The position numbers and the translations under genes are program-made. The notes beneath the pieces are model-generated. The model was not told the DNA's origin. It did not search any database and was given only the letters and a program-made list of their open reading frames with translations. Source: Abiotrophia sp965245735 (GTDB lineage Bacteria > Bacillota > Bacilli > Lactobacillales > Aerococcaceae). Taken from it: a stretch of DNA of 64,000 bases. Location: contig CBDFAX010000009.1 of assembly GCA_965245735.1 (NCBI GenBank), forward strand, positions 3,727 to 67,726. Reading direction: 5' to 3'. Of this stretch, positions 25,357 to 35,800 are shown piece by piece (position 1 is the stretch's first letter; every line of letters starts with the position of its first letter).

Positions 25357-26079
25357 TTAGAGGTTGCGACGCTTGAAGGTATAGATGCCGGCGAGTGTAA
25401 AGATGAGACTTAAGGCCAAGGCGAAAATAGCAGTCTTACTAGTCATACTAAAGCTAGCTGTACTCTCATAGACAAATTCCATGACAATGGCCTTAAACCA
25501 ATCATTATTTGGGTCAATCAATTCGCCAGGGATTTTCAAGAAGATAAAAACGGTAAAGTAGATAATAAAGACCATACTGTAGTTGCGGGTCAGGAAGAGG
25601 ACAAAGCTGGTAATGCAGAACCAAGCATAGGTACAAAGACACTGAATCAAGAAGGTAATCAGAAACTTAGGCCAAAAATCTGCTGGTAGAGTCCCCATCT
25701 GGCCCCCTGACCGTAAGAATTCAATGACGTAACCTGCTGCGTAGAGAAGGAAAAATTGTAAGAGAATAAGACTAGCGATCGTCAGGGATTTAGCTAGGTA
25801 ATACTGGCCACGGGTTTTGCCGGTAGTCAGATTATTATGATAGAGTTTGTTGTTAAGGTCGACTCCTAAGAGTAGAGTTGTCACCACATTACAGGCGATA
25901 AAAAGTAGGCCTATGTTATAAGACACGGCATCCATGGCGAAGAAGAAGCCGGAATTAGAAGTAGTAACTCGCGAAGTAAAAATGGCTAGCAGAATGCCCA
26001 GGACACAGAAGGCTTGAATGCCCCAAAATCCGACGGAGCGGACTAGACGGTAATAATCGGCTTTGATACTATTAAGCAT
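25357..26079 (-). CDS. ABC-2 type exporter permease
   Basis: A 240-residue membrane protein with about six hydrophobic segments, starting near residue 17 (GFWGIQAFCVLGILLAIF) and ending at residue 233 before a basic KRRNL tail. It is of the size and pattern of the BcrB/ABC-2 permeases encoded beside BcrA-like ATPases. Its start overlaps the end of the ATPase gene by 8 bp. No substrate can be read from it; peptide antibiotic export is one common role for such pairs. Confidence 0.82.
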   Translation of the reverse strand: MLNSIKADYYRLVRSVGFWGIQAFCVLGILLAIFTSRVTTSNSGFFFAMDAVSYNIGLLFIACNVVTTLLLGVDLNNKLYHNNLTTGKTRGQYYLAKSLTIASLILLQFFLLYAAGYVIEFLRSGGQMGTLPADFWPKFLITFLIQCLCTYAWFCITSFVLFLTRNYSMVFIIYFTVFIFLKIPGELIDPNNDWFKAIVMEFVYESTASFSMTSKTAIFALALSLIFTLAGIYTFKRRNL

Positions 26080-27004
26080 ACTGTTTTCCTCCTTGAACTT
26101 GAATTAAATCGGTAAAGTATCGCTCCAAATCTTTATGAGCGTAGTAGAGCGCACTGATTGGAATGTCAGCTAAAGCTAAGGCCTTAGCAAGTTCTGGTAT
26201 CTCCTCAGCTTTGCCGATTAACTGTAATTGGTCGGTCTGATGGCTCGATATAAGTCTAAAACCTAGTTGTTTTTGGACAAAGTCCTTAGCCATCTGAGCC
26301 TTTTGGGACTGGAGGATAATATAATCGCCACTTTCGCGGTCGAAGTCCTCCTTGGAAAGCTCTTGGATTAGCCGACCTTGATGAATGAAACCAAAGCGGC
26401 TAGCCACCAAGTATAATTCTGACAAGATATGGCTAGAAATAATCAGGGTCATGCCTAGTTCACGGTTCAGACGGAGGACCATCTCGCGAAATTCTTGAAT
26501 ACCGACAGGGTCCAGACCATTAATTGGTTCGTCTAAGATGAGTAAATCAGGACGAGACAGGATAGCGATGGCAATACCCAGACGTTGTTTCATTCCCAGA
26601 GAGAAGTCCCGAAATTTTTTGGCCCCAGTTTGGCTTAAGCCGACATAGTCCAAGGTTTCCCTAATCAGATTATCCGGTTTTTTGATGCCACGATCCAGGC
26701 AGTAAAAACGGAGATTGTCGTAGGCAGATAGATGTTGGTGGGCTACAGGTGTTTCAATGACAGAACCCACATGGTGAAGGGAACTAGTCCACTCTTTAGG
26801 GGTGCGTGAGCCCAAAATGGAGACGGTGCCTTGACTTGGTGCGATTATTTGGGTAATTAATTTGATTAGGGTGCTTTTACCCGCTCCATTTTGGCCGATT
26901 AGGCCATAGATTTCTCCTTTCTTTAGCTTGAGGCTGAGCGAGTCTAAAGCAACTTGGTCGCCATAATGCTTACTAAGATTTTGAATGACTAAGATATCTT
27001 CCAT
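26072..27004 (-). CDS. ABC transporter ATPase, BcrA-like
   Basis: A 310-residue ATPase of the BcrA/CcmA group. Walker A GQNGAGKST (about residues 38-46), the signature FSLGMKQRLG and Walker B LLILDEPINGLD are present, followed by a C-terminal accessory region of about 90 residues seen in bacitracin-type exporters. In this subfamily the signature commonly reads SLGMKQR, as here. It is expressed divergently from fruR. No two-component genes lie next to it. The role (self-protection or other export) is open. Confidence 0.9.
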   Translation of the reverse strand: MEDILVIQNLSKHYGDQVALDSLSLKLKKGEIYGLIGQNGAGKSTLIKLITQIIAPSQGTVSILGSRTPKEWTSSLHHVGSVIETPVAHQHLSAYDNLRFYCLDRGIKKPDNLIRETLDYVGLSQTGAKKFRDFSLGMKQRLGIAIAILSRPDLLILDEPINGLDPVGIQEFREMVLRLNRELGMTLIISSHILSELYLVASRFGFIHQGRLIQELSKEDFDRESGDYIILQSQKAQMAKDFVQKQLGFRLISSHQTDQLQLIGKAEEIPELAKALALADIPISALYYAHKDLERYFTDLIQVQGGKQYA

Positions 27005-27163
27005 GGTCTTACTCCTTTTCTTATTTCTTATCTATAGCTTATCAAGTGAATTTCAAATATCTCTCAAGCAAATCTCAAATCTTTCTAAAGTTTTGGGAGA
27101 GAGCAAGAATGTTTTCTGAAAACACAGAGTTTTACGAAAGTAAGGCGCCGGAAAATTAGCGTT

Positions 27164-27225
27164 TGAATGAAAATGAGCGTTTTATGAATGAAAATGACCG
27201 AAAACGATTGAATGATGACCGAAAG
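27164..27225 (+). promoter_or_regulatory. Repeated operator-like motifs upstream of fruRKA
   Basis: Three copies of a TGAATGA-type motif start at 27164, 27185 and 27209. The first two share TGAATGAAAATGA and are 21 bp apart, two helical turns. The second and third end with TGACCGAAA. The third overlaps the promoter. DeoR-family regulators bind such direct repeats, so FruR is the likely binder (inference). Confidence 0.6.
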
Positions 27226-27236
27226 CGGTGTATAAT
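27208..27236 (+). promoter_or_regulatory. Promoter of the fruR-fruK-fruA operon
   Basis: TTGAAT (27208-27213), a 17-bp spacer and TATAAT (27231-27236). The leader is very short, with GAGGTGA at 27245-27251 and the start at 27257. Confidence 0.85.
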
Positions 27237-27256
27237 CGGGGTGTGAGGTGATAAGA

Positions 27257-28003
27257 GTGTTAACTCAAACGCGACATCAACTAATTCTGTCAGAACTAGA
27301 GCAAGCGCATGTTGTCAGCCTACAAGACTTGATGGCCAAGCTGTCAGTATCAGAGTCCACTATACGGCGGGATTTATCTCAGCTAGAAGAAGCGGGGCGC
27401 CTGGTGCGAGTTCGTGGCGGTGCCAAACGCGTCTATCATTTGGATCGCGAATCTAGCTACAAGGAAAAGCTGGGGCGGAACAGTGGTGACAAGGCCCGTA
27501 TTGCTGAGGCAGCAGCCGCACAAGTGTCGGCAGGACAGGTGATTTATCTAGATGCAGGCACCACGACCTTGGCTATGATACCGCATTTGGTTGGGCAGGG
27601 TGTGACGGTGGTTACCAATGGTCTAAGTCAAGCCGACTTACTGTGTGACTATGGTGAGTCAGTCATCTTGTTAGGTGGCCAAGTTAAGCCAAAGACGCGG
27701 GCCGTCATTGGTGCTCAAGCTCAGGCTCAACTAGCACGCTATCGTTTTGACCATGTTTTCATGGGCATGAACGGGGTGGATGCGGAATGGGGCTATACGA
27801 CGCCAGACCAGGAGGAGGCAGCCCTTAAGCAACAAGCCATGCAGCAGGCCAACCAAGTCTATGTTTTAGCGGATGCTTCCAAGATGGGACGGGTCAGTTT
27901 CTGTCATGTCGCCAATTTGGAAGAGGCGATTCTTATCACTCATGCCTTAACAGAGGGGCAACGGGCACCTCTTGTGCAAGTCACGACAGTGAAGGAGTGT
28001 TAA
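27257..28003 (+). CDS. fruR: DeoR-family regulator of the fructose operon
   Basis: A 248-residue DeoR-type repressor. The N-terminal HTH reads QTRHQLILSELEQ ... VSLQDLMAKLSVSESTIRRD with RVRGGAK, and the sugar-phosphate-binding ISOCOT domain follows, with LDAGTTTLAMIPHL, VTNG and LLGGQVKPKTRAVIGAQA. I use GTG 27257, since GAGGTGA sits 5 nt upstream and B. subtilis FruR starts at the same place; a GTG at 27248 is part of that site. The inducer is expected to be fructose-1-phosphate (known for the family). fruK starts 5 bp after its stop. Confidence 0.92.
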   Translation: MLTQTRHQLILSELEQAHVVSLQDLMAKLSVSESTIRRDLSQLEEAGRLVRVRGGAKRVYHLDRESSYKEKLGRNSGDKARIAEAAAAQVSAGQVIYLDAGTTTLAMIPHLVGQGVTVVTNGLSQADLLCDYGESVILLGGQVKPKTRAVIGAQAQAQLARYRFDHVFMGMNGVDAEWGYTTPDQEEAALKQQAMQQANQVYVLADASKMGRVSFCHVANLEEAILITHALTEGQRAPLVQVTTVKEC

Positions 28004-28008
28004 ATTTC

Positions 28009-28926
28009 GTGATTTATACGATTACCTTTAACCCTGCCGTCGATCTCGTCATCCAGGTTGACCAATGTCAGCTAGGAGAGTTGAATCGATCCAAGGGAGA
28101 GGCCTATGTTGCCGGAGGTAAGGGAATCAACGTGTCCCTTGTCTTACAGCGCTTAGGGCATGTCAACTACGCGACTGGGTTCGTAGGCGGATTTACCGGT
28201 CAATATATCAAAGACACCCTCATTCAAGAAGGTGTCAAACCACTTTTTGTTGAAGTGGATGGCATTACGCGGGTTAATGTCAAAGTCAAGTCTCAAGAAG
28301 AGACAGAAATCAATGCTGCAGGCCCCCAAGTGAGCCCGGAAAAGTTTGCAGAATTATTGGCAATTTTTGAGCGAGACTTAAGCGCAGAGGATGTGGTCTT
28401 CTTAGCAGGGAATGCGGCCCCTGGGCTTGACGTCAAGGCCTATACTGCCATCGCCAAACTCTGCCAAGAGCGGGGTGCAAAATTTGTGCTGGATACCAAC
28501 AAGCAACTCTTAACCGAGTGTTTAGCTTATCGCCCATTCGTCATTAAACCTAACCATCATGAATTAGGTGAAATCTTCGGCGTCACTTTAAGCGATGAGG
28601 CAGAAATAATCCATTATGCCAAGAAACTTCAGGAATTAGGAGCACGTCACATTATTGTATCTCGCGGTGGTGAGGGAGCCTTGCTTCTAACGGAGGATGG
28701 CCAAGTCTTTAGTTCAGATATCCCTAAGGGAAGAGTGGTTAACTCAGTCGGGGCGGGCGATTCTATGTTGGCAGGATTTGTGGCAACCTACCTGGAGACA
28801 GGCGATTTTGCATGGTCCTTAAAACGCGGTGCTGCAACCGGGAGTGCGACGGCCTATTCTGTCTGGATAGCTGAACGTCAGTTAATTGATGAGCTAGTAG
28901 ACCAGATTCACGTTGTCGCGCATTAG
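28009..28926 (+). CDS. fruK: 1-phosphofructokinase
   Basis: Converts fructose-1-phosphate, made by the PTS, to fructose-1,6-bisphosphate. The 305-residue PfkB-family protein has the N-terminal MIYTITFNPAVD, the substrate-binding GGKGINVS and the C-terminal PfkB signature VVNSVGAGDSMLAGF with its catalytic Asp. GTG 28009 is chosen since AAGGAGTG precedes it by 9 nt and the homologues begin here; an earlier frame overlaps the fruR stop. It lies between fruR and fruA. Confidence 0.95.
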   Translation: MIYTITFNPAVDLVIQVDQCQLGELNRSKGEAYVAGGKGINVSLVLQRLGHVNYATGFVGGFTGQYIKDTLIQEGVKPLFVEVDGITRVNVKVKSQEETEINAAGPQVSPEKFAELLAIFERDLSAEDVVFLAGNAAPGLDVKAYTAIAKLCQERGAKFVLDTNKQLLTECLAYRPFVIKPNHHELGEIFGVTLSDEAEIIHYAKKLQELGARHIIVSRGGEGALLLTEDGQVFSSDIPKGRVVNSVGAGDSMLAGFVATYLETGDFAWSLKRGAATGSATAYSVWIAERQLIDELVDQIHVVAH

Positions 28927-28954
28927 CCTAGGAAATTCAAAGGAGAAATAGAAA

Positions 28955-30901
28955 GTGAAATTATCAGAATTATTTGTTAAAGAGGCCATGGACCTCCAAT
29001 TGAGCACGACAGATAAGCCGTCAACGCTTAAGTATTTGGCAGAACGTTTCCACCAAGCAGGGGGTGTCTCTGACGTTGAGGCTTACATAGCCGCTTTAGA
29101 AGCCCGCGAAGCCCAATCAACAACTGGTGTTGGTGACGAGATTGCCATTCCTCATGCCCAACATGAATCAATCAAATCAGCTGCTATCGTCTTCGGACGT
29201 AGTGAAGCGGGAATTGACTGGGAGAGCTTTGATGACCAAGCTGCCAAATTTGTCTTCATGATTGCAGCCCCTGCAGGTGGTGGTGGCGAGCACTTGCAAG
29301 CCTTAGCTAAATTATCTTCTGTCCTCATGCAACCAGAAACTAAGCTAGCTTTAGCAGCAGCAAAAACTCCTGAAGAAGTGGTGGCAGTCTTTACTGCAGC
29401 TGAAGCAGAAGAAACTGCCCAAGCGACTGTGACTGAGCCAGTAGGTCCTACACAAGAAGATGTCTATGTCTTGGCCGTAACAGCTTGCCCAACTGGGATT
29501 GCCCATACTTTTATGGCAGAAGAAAAGCTCAAACAAGCCGGGAAAGCCGCAGGTATCAAGATTAAAGTCGAAACTAACGGGCAGGCTGGTGTTGGCAATC
29601 GTTTGACTGCTGACGACATCAAAAAGGCGACAGCCATTATTGTGGCAGCGGATAAGCAAGTGGAGATGGCCCGCTTTGATGGCAAACCAGTCATTGTCAC
29701 TAAAGTAGCAGATGGTATCCACAAAGCTGATGAATTAGTAGCTAAAGCGGCAAAAGCAGAGGCGCCAATCTACCACGCAGCAGAAGGTGCCGGTGCGGCA
29801 GACCTCGAGGTTGGCAAAGAATCCATTGGCCGTCAATTCTACAAGCACTTGATGAACGGGGTTTCTCACATGTTGCCGTTTGTGGTATCTGGTGGGATTT
29901 TAATTGCCTTGTCCTTCTTCTGGGGGATTAATTCCTTCAATCCTGAAGATGCTAGCTATAATCAAGTAGCGCAATTCCTCTTTGTAACAGGTAAACTAGC
30001 TTTTGCTATGATGTTGCCAATGTTAGCTGGTTTTATCGGTCACTCAATTGCTGACCGTCCTGGTTTGGTTGTTGGTTTTATGGGTGGGATTTTAGCTAAT
30101 CCATCTGTCTTGTCTGACTTTGGAGCGGTAGGTCTCTTTGAGAAAAGCATTCCGTCAGGTTTCTTAGGCGCCTTAGTAGCCGGTTTCTTAGCTGGTGGGA
30201 TTATCTATGTGCTCCGTCTGGCCTTTGCTTGGTTGCCAAAATCACTTGAAGGTTTGAAGCCAATCTTCCTCTTCCCAGTCTTTGGGGTTCTGATTATGTC
30301 CTTCCTCATGCTCTTCGTTGTGAATGGCCCAATGGGTGCTGTTATGCAAGGATTGCAAGACTTCCTCAACGGTATGAGCACAGGTTCAGCCTTAGTCTTA
30401 GGTTTCTTAGTCGGTGCCATGATGTCAATCGATATGGGTGGTCCAATTAATAAGGCGGCTTACGTTACAGGGACTGCCTTAGTGACACAATCAGCAGGCG
30501 CAGGTTCAAACGTTATGGCAGCCGTTATGGTTGGTGGGATGGTGCCACCATTGGCGATTGCCTTGGCAGCAACCCTCAACAAAAACCTCTGGCCAGAAGA
30601 AGAACGCAACTCAGCCCTAGTTAACTACGTTATGGGAGCAGCCTTCATCACGGAAGGGGCTATTCCATTTGCTGCAGCTAACCCATTGAAGGTTATTCCA
30701 CCATTGGCAGTTTCTGCCGGTGTAGCGGGTGCCTTAAGCATGCTCTTCGGTATCGTCAGCAAGGTGCCACATGGTGGGATCTTCGCTATGTTAGCGGGTG
30801 GGGTAACGAATCCATTGCTCTACTTAGCAATTTGGGTGGGTGCTAGCTTCTTAGGGGCCTTCCTCTTGAGCTTGACCTTACGCAACAATAATAAAAAATA
30901 A
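28955..30901 (+). CDS. fruA: PTS fructose transporter, fused IIA-IIB-IIC
   Basis: Imports and phosphorylates fructose to fructose-1-phosphate. The 648-residue protein has IIA (residues 1-145) with the phosphorylated H67 in IPHAQH, IIB (about 168-265) with C178 in AVTACPTGIAHTF, and IIC from about 290 with some eight to ten membrane segments and the GGPINKAAY motif. This IIABC order matches Firmicute FruA. GTG 28955 has AAAGGAGA upstream. It ends the fruRKA operon at a strong terminator. Confidence 0.96.
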   Translation: MKLSELFVKEAMDLQLSTTDKPSTLKYLAERFHQAGGVSDVEAYIAALEAREAQSTTGVGDEIAIPHAQHESIKSAAIVFGRSEAGIDWESFDDQAAKFVFMIAAPAGGGGEHLQALAKLSSVLMQPETKLALAAAKTPEEVVAVFTAAEAEETAQATVTEPVGPTQEDVYVLAVTACPTGIAHTFMAEEKLKQAGKAAGIKIKVETNGQAGVGNRLTADDIKKATAIIVAADKQVEMARFDGKPVIVTKVADGIHKADELVAKAAKAEAPIYHAAEGAGAADLEVGKESIGRQFYKHLMNGVSHMLPFVVSGGILIALSFFWGINSFNPEDASYNQVAQFLFVTGKLAFAMMLPMLAGFIGHSIADRPGLVVGFMGGILANPSVLSDFGAVGLFEKSIPSGFLGALVAGFLAGGIIYVLRLAFAWLPKSLEGLKPIFLFPVFGVLIMSFLMLFVVNGPMGAVMQGLQDFLNGMSTGSALVLGFLVGAMMSIDMGGPINKAAYVTGTALVTQSAGAGSNVMAAVMVGGMVPPLAIALAATLNKNLWPEEERNSALVNYVMGAAFITEGAIPFAAANPLKVIPPLAVSAGVAGALSMLFGIVSKVPHGGIFAMLAGGVTNPLLYLAIWVGASFLGAFLLSLTLRNNNKK

Positions 30902-30906
30902 AGCAA

Positions 30907-30940
30907 AAGAAGCCAAGATTGCGGTCTTGGCTTCTTTTTT
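30907..30940 (+). terminator. Terminator of fruRKA
   Basis: AAGAAGCCAAGA (30907-30918) pairs exactly with TCTTGGCTTCTT (30925-30936), followed by T residues. Confidence 0.94.
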
Positions 30941-30944
30941 ATAC

Positions 30945-30975
30945 CTAAAAAAGCACCTGGCGAGGGGCCAGGTGC
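30945..30975 (-). terminator. Terminator of ldh
   Basis: Read on the minus strand, GCACCTGGC (30967-30975) pairs with GCCAGGTGC (30953-30961), followed by six T residues. It is convergent with the fru terminator. Confidence 0.92.
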
Positions 30976-30998
30976 GGATAATGGATTTGATAGGGAGA

Positions 30999-31958
30999 TT
31001 AGTTTTCTTCTAAGCGAGCAAAACCGTCGGCAGTAACTGCTTTGAGGGTACTTGCAGAAGCATTCATCTTGTCCAACTCAGAGTCGTTAAGCGGGATTTC
31101 AATGACAGAAACAACCCCTTCGCGACCCAAGATAGCAGGAGCCCCGATGTAGAGGTCTGATTGGCCATACTCACCGTCTAAGTAAACAGAGAGTGGGAAG
31201 ATTGCTTTTTCATCGTCTAAGATAGCACGGCAGATACGAGCTAAGGTAACCGCAATCCCGTAGTAGGTTGCGCCTTTTTTAGAGATGATTTCGTAAGCAG
31301 CGTCACGCACTTTGAAGAACATTTCAACTAAGGCTTGTTCGTCAGTGTCTGGGTGGTTTTTAACCCATTCATAGATAGTCAAGCCACCCACGTTAGCATG
31401 AGACCAAACAGGGAATTCCGTGTCCCCGTGTTCCCCTAAGATATAACCGTGGACGTTACGCGCATCAACACCAATAAGTTGTGCGATTTCTTGACGGAAA
31501 CGAGCGGTGTCTAAGGTAGTCCCAGAACCGATAACGCGCTCTTTAGGGAAACCGGAGAACTTCCAGGTTGCATAAGTTAAGATATCCACTGGGTTGGCAG
31601 CAACCAAGAAAATACCGTTAAAACCAGAGTCTACGATTTGTTTGATAACTGATTTGTAGATGCTTAAGTTTTTGTGAACGAGATCCAAGCGGGTTTCACC
31701 TGGTTTTTGGGCTGCGCCAGCTGTTAATACGACGATATCTGCATCACCGCAGTCGCTGTATTCAGCAGAGTAAATCTTCTTAGGTGAAGTGAAGGCTAAG
31801 GCGTGAGAGAGGTCTAAAGCGTCCCCGACTGTCTTGTCCTTGTTGATATCAATGATGCCGAGTTCACGGCCGATGTTTTGGTTAACGAGAGAGAAAGCAA
31901 AGCTAGATCCGACTGCGCCATCACCGACTAAAATAATCTTGTTCTTTGGTTGTTTCAT
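30999..31958 (-). CDS. ldh: L-lactate dehydrogenase
   Basis: Reduces pyruvate to L-lactate and regenerates NAD+, the end step of homolactic fermentation. The 319-residue protein has the Rossmann motif VGDGAVGSS (residues 11-19), substrate-binding R90 in the loop GETRLD, and catalytic H177 in GEHGDTEFPVWS, preceded by DTARFR. Length and motifs match the Firmicute enzyme. It is transcribed away from pth, alone, between its own promoter and terminator. High expression is suggested by its codon use. Confidence 0.97.
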   Translation of the reverse strand: MKQPKNKIILVGDGAVGSSFAFSLVNQNIGRELGIIDINKDKTVGDALDLSHALAFTSPKKIYSAEYSDCGDADIVVLTAGAAQKPGETRLDLVHKNLSIYKSVIKQIVDSGFNGIFLVAANPVDILTYATWKFSGFPKERVIGSGTTLDTARFRQEIAQLIGVDARNVHGYILGEHGDTEFPVWSHANVGGLTIYEWVKNHPDTDEQALVEMFFKVRDAAYEIISKKGATYYGIAVTLARICRAILDDEKAIFPLSVYLDGEYGQSDLYIGAPAILGREGVVSVIEIPLNDSELDKMNASASTLKAVTADGFARLEEN

Positions 31959-31989
31959 AGTGAATATCTCCTTTCTATCACTTGGCTAT

Positions 31990-31995
31990 ATTATA
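31990..31995 (-). promoter_or_regulatory. -10 element of ldh
   Basis: On the minus strand TATAAT lies at 31995-31990, with AAAGGAG between it and the ldh start. A weak TTCACA about 16 bp upstream may act as the -35. Confidence 0.65.
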
Positions 31996-32106
31996 CCACT
32001 CTTTTCAAAAATGTGAAGAGTAAATTTTTTGATTGATACAGTTTTTTATTATAAATGGTACAGATTATCTCGTGAATCTTTCTGTTAGTGACATGCTCCA
32101 AACATG

Positions 32107-32115
32107 TGTTATAAT
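32107..32115 (+). promoter_or_regulatory. Extended -10 promoter of pth and the downstream cluster
   Basis: TGT then TATAAT at 32110-32115. A GTGACA at 32088-32093 may serve as a weak -35. The start codon of pth is 25 bp downstream. Confidence 0.7.
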
Positions 32116-32139
32116 AGAAAATGCAGAGGAGGGAGCAGG

Positions 32140-32700
32140 ATGAAGTTAATCGTTGGATTAGGGAACCCTGGTGATAAGTATCAGGGGACGCGCCATAATG
32201 TGGGTTTTGATGTCATTGATGCTTTGGCGCGTCAAGAAGGTTTGAAATTGACCGACCAAAAATTTCGTGCCGATTATACTATTTGGCGAGTAGGAGACGA
32301 AAAGGTGCTCTTGGTCAAACCTTATACCTTTATGAACCTATCGGGTGAAGCTGTCTTACCTCTTATGTCCTATTATAATATTAGCCCTGACGAGCTTGTG
32401 GTGGTTTATGATGACTTGGATTTGGAGCCTGGCAAGTTGCGTCTACGCCAGTCAGGTAGTGCGGGTGGCCACAATGGGGTGAAGAGCATTATCGAAATGC
32501 TAGGGACCCAAGATTTCAAGCGGGTCAAGATTGGCATTGGCCGACCTCAATATGGACGCAAGGTTGTGGACCATGTTCTAGAACGTTTCGATACAGATGA
32601 CCGCCCTTTAATAGAACAGAAAATTGACCAGACAACCGACTTGTTGAGGGCCTGGGCTAAGGGCGAAACTTTCGTCCAATTAATGAACCAATATAACTAA
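32140..32700 (+). CDS. pth: Peptidyl-tRNA hydrolase
   Basis: Releases peptides from tRNAs dropped by the ribosome. The 186-residue protein has N9, H19 (TRHNVGF) and the GSAGGHNGVKSI block that bind and cut peptidyl-tRNA. ATG 32140 has GAGGGAG upstream; the longer frame from 32104 begins within the -10 region and is rejected. It heads the conserved pth-mfd-rqcP-divIC-yabR-tilS-hpt-ftsH-hslO-dusB cluster. Confidence 0.97.
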   Translation: MKLIVGLGNPGDKYQGTRHNVGFDVIDALARQEGLKLTDQKFRADYTIWRVGDEKVLLVKPYTFMNLSGEAVLPLMSYYNISPDELVVVYDDLDLEPGKLRLRQSGSAGGHNGVKSIIEMLGTQDFKRVKIGIGRPQYGRKVVDHVLERFDTDDRPLIEQKIDQTTDLLRAWAKGETFVQLMNQYN

Positions 32701-32824
32701 AAGATACCATAAGCCTTAAGATAGGTTGCGACTCTCCCAGGGGTGGGTAGACGTTGCAGCCTCTTGTGGCGTTAGCTGACTCAAAACCCTGAGCCAGTTT
32801 TACCAGAGAGAAAGTAGGAAAAAC

Positions 32825-35800
32825 ATGGAATTTGCGCAAGATGCTTTTCTGTCGGCGATTAAAGCGATTAATCAAACAGAGCCGGGTAGCTTACCCCAGT
32901 TAGTGACTGGAATTGATGATAGTGCCCGTGCTGTCATGCTGGCTCAGCTTTTCCAAGCTCGCCCTCGGCCACTCTTGATTGTGGAGCCCATTGCTAGCAA
33001 GTTGGGACAGTTAGTAGATGATTTAACACAGCTTCTGCCACAGGTGTCCGTGCAGGCCTTTGTAGTGGAGGAGGCCCTAGCCATTGAATTTGCCTTTGCT
33101 TCAGAAGATCAGATGCGGGATCGGATTCAGATCCTTAACCGACTGGCTCACGGCGAGCCCTGTATTGTAGTGACTAATGTGGCCGGTTTACGAAAACAAT
33201 TGACTCATCCTGATCAATGGCGCCAAGCCCAACATACCTTAGAACTAGGGGATAACTGGGAACGTCGCCAATTAGAAAGTGTCTTAACTGCTTGGGGCTA
33301 TCATCGGGCTAGCTTGGTAGAACAACCGGGTGAGTTCAGCATACGTGGGAGTATCATTGACTTCTTCCCAGTATCCGCCGACCATCCAATTCGTTTGGAC
33401 TTCTTTGATACTGAACTAGATTCTATCCGGGCCTTTAATGCTGAGACTCAGGCCTCGATTGAAAATCTAGACTCTGTTCAAATTATGCCAGCTCAAGATG
33501 TCTTATTTGGCCTAGAAGCACAACAAGCCCTCTTGCCACGTTTAGAGGATATGAAGGCGCGCGCCCTGAAGAAAGTGAAAGATCAAGAACTAAGAGAGGC
33601 CATGGAAGCGGGTCTCAGCAATCAGTTGGATCAGTTGCGTCATGGCGAGCCCCTCAAATATCCACATGCCTATCTGAGCCTAGCTCAGAATGACCAAGTG
33701 GTGACGCTTCTTGACTATTTAGGAGACCAAGGACTTTTAGTTCTGTCTGAATTTGATAAGCTACAACAACAGGCCCTCCACCTAGTTGAGGAAGATCAGT
33801 TTTGGATTGAACAGGAGACTCAGAAAGGTCTGCTGCTACCTGGATTGGCAGTTAAAGCAGATTTTCAGTCTTGTGTGCGAACTTACTCAGGTGCCTTACT
33901 CTATCTGTCGGTCATGCATCGAGGCTTGGGACATCAGTCTTTAGGAGCAGTGCATTCCTTCCAGTATCGCACCCTCAACCCTTTCTTTAACCAGATGCCT
34001 CTCGTCAAAACGGAGATGGATCACTGGTTGAAACAAGGCTATACCATTCAAGTAGCTGTAGGGAGTTTGGAGCAAGCGCGGAAGGTTGAAGCACTTTTCG
34101 AGGAATTTCAAATTAGCCCTAGCGTGGTGACAGAAGGCAAACCCCAAGCTAAAGTTATTAATATCGGAGTGGGCGCCCTGTCAAATGGTTTTGAACTGCC
34201 GGTCTTGAAGTGGGTAGTAGTAACTGAAAAAGAGCTCTTCAATAAATTGAAAAAGCGTCAGGCTCGTCAATCTCGTACTAAGCTAACCAATGCAGAACGG
34301 ATTAAGAGTTACTCAGAATTAGAAGTTGGTGACTATGTAGTCCACGTTCACCATGGGATAGGGCAATTCCGTGGTATGGACACCATCGAAATGAATGGCA
34401 TCCACAAGGATCTCTTGTCGGTTGTGTATCAAGATGACTCACGCATTCTGATTCCGGTCGATCAAATTCATCTGCTACAAAAGTATGTCGCCTCAGAAGC
34501 CAAGACACCTAAGCTTAACAAGCTCGGTGGCACTGAGTGGGCTAAGACTAAGCGCAAGGTAGCAGCTAAAATTGAAGATATTGCCGATGAATTAATCGCC
34601 CTCTACGCTAAGCGAGAACGAGAAGTTGGTTATGCCTTTGGGCCAGATACACCTGAACAAAGCGAGTTCGAGTCAGCCTTTGCATATGTGGAGACCGAGG
34701 ACCAACTTCGATCCGCTATGGAAATCAAGGCGGATATGGAAAAAAGTAAGCCAATGGACCGCCTGCTAGTCGGCGACGTAGGTTACGGCAAGACCGAAGT
34801 AGCCATGCGGGCCATTTTCAAGGCGGTCATGGACGGCAAGCAAGTGGCCTTCCTAGTCCCTACTACGATTTTAGCTCAGCAACACTATAATTCTTTGGTT
34901 CAGCGTTTTGCTGATTATCCTTTTGAAATTCGGCTGATGAGTCGCTTTGTATCTAAAAAGCAACAAGACCAGACCATCGATGACTTGCTAACGGGGGCCG
35001 TGAATATTGTGGTAGGAACTCATCGCTTGGTCTCAAAAGATGTCCAGTTTCAAGACCTAGGCCTATTGATTGTTGATGAGGAGCAACGTTTTGGGGTCAA
35101 GCACAAGGAGCGGCTCAAGCAACTCAAGTCACAGGTTGATGTCTTAACCTTGACGGCGACTCCAATTCCTCGTACCTTGCATATGTCGATGATAGGTGTT
35201 CGGGACTTGTCCTTGATTGAGACGCCACCAAATAACCGTTTCCCTGTTCAGACCTATGTCATGGAGCGCAACGATGGAGCGATTAAGTCAGGTATTGAAC
35301 GTGAGCTAGCACGCGAGGGTCAGGTCTTCTATCTCTATAATCGAGTGGCGACTATTGAGCGTCGAGCCATGGAAATCCAGGCTTTGGTACCAGAGGCTAG
35401 GGTAGCTTATGCCCACGGTCAGATGTCGGAGGTGGAACTAGAGACGGTGCTGGTGGACTTCATCCAAGGGGCTTATGATGTCTTGGTGACTACCACCATT
35501 ATTGAGACGGGGGTCGACATTCCTAATGTTAATACCCTTTTTGTCGAAGATGCCGACCATATGGGCTTATCCACGCTCTACCAATTACGTGGCCGGGTAG
35601 GGCGAACCAATCGAGTGGCCTATGCTTATTTGATGTATGAGCCATTTAAGTCACTCAGTGAGGTCAGTGAGAAAAGATTGCAGGCCGTCCGTGAATTTAC
35701 AGAGTTGGGATCAGGTTTTAAGATTGCCATGCGCGACCTATCTATTCGAGGAGCAGGTAATCTGCTGGGTAAGCAGCAATCAGGCTTTATTGATTCTGTC

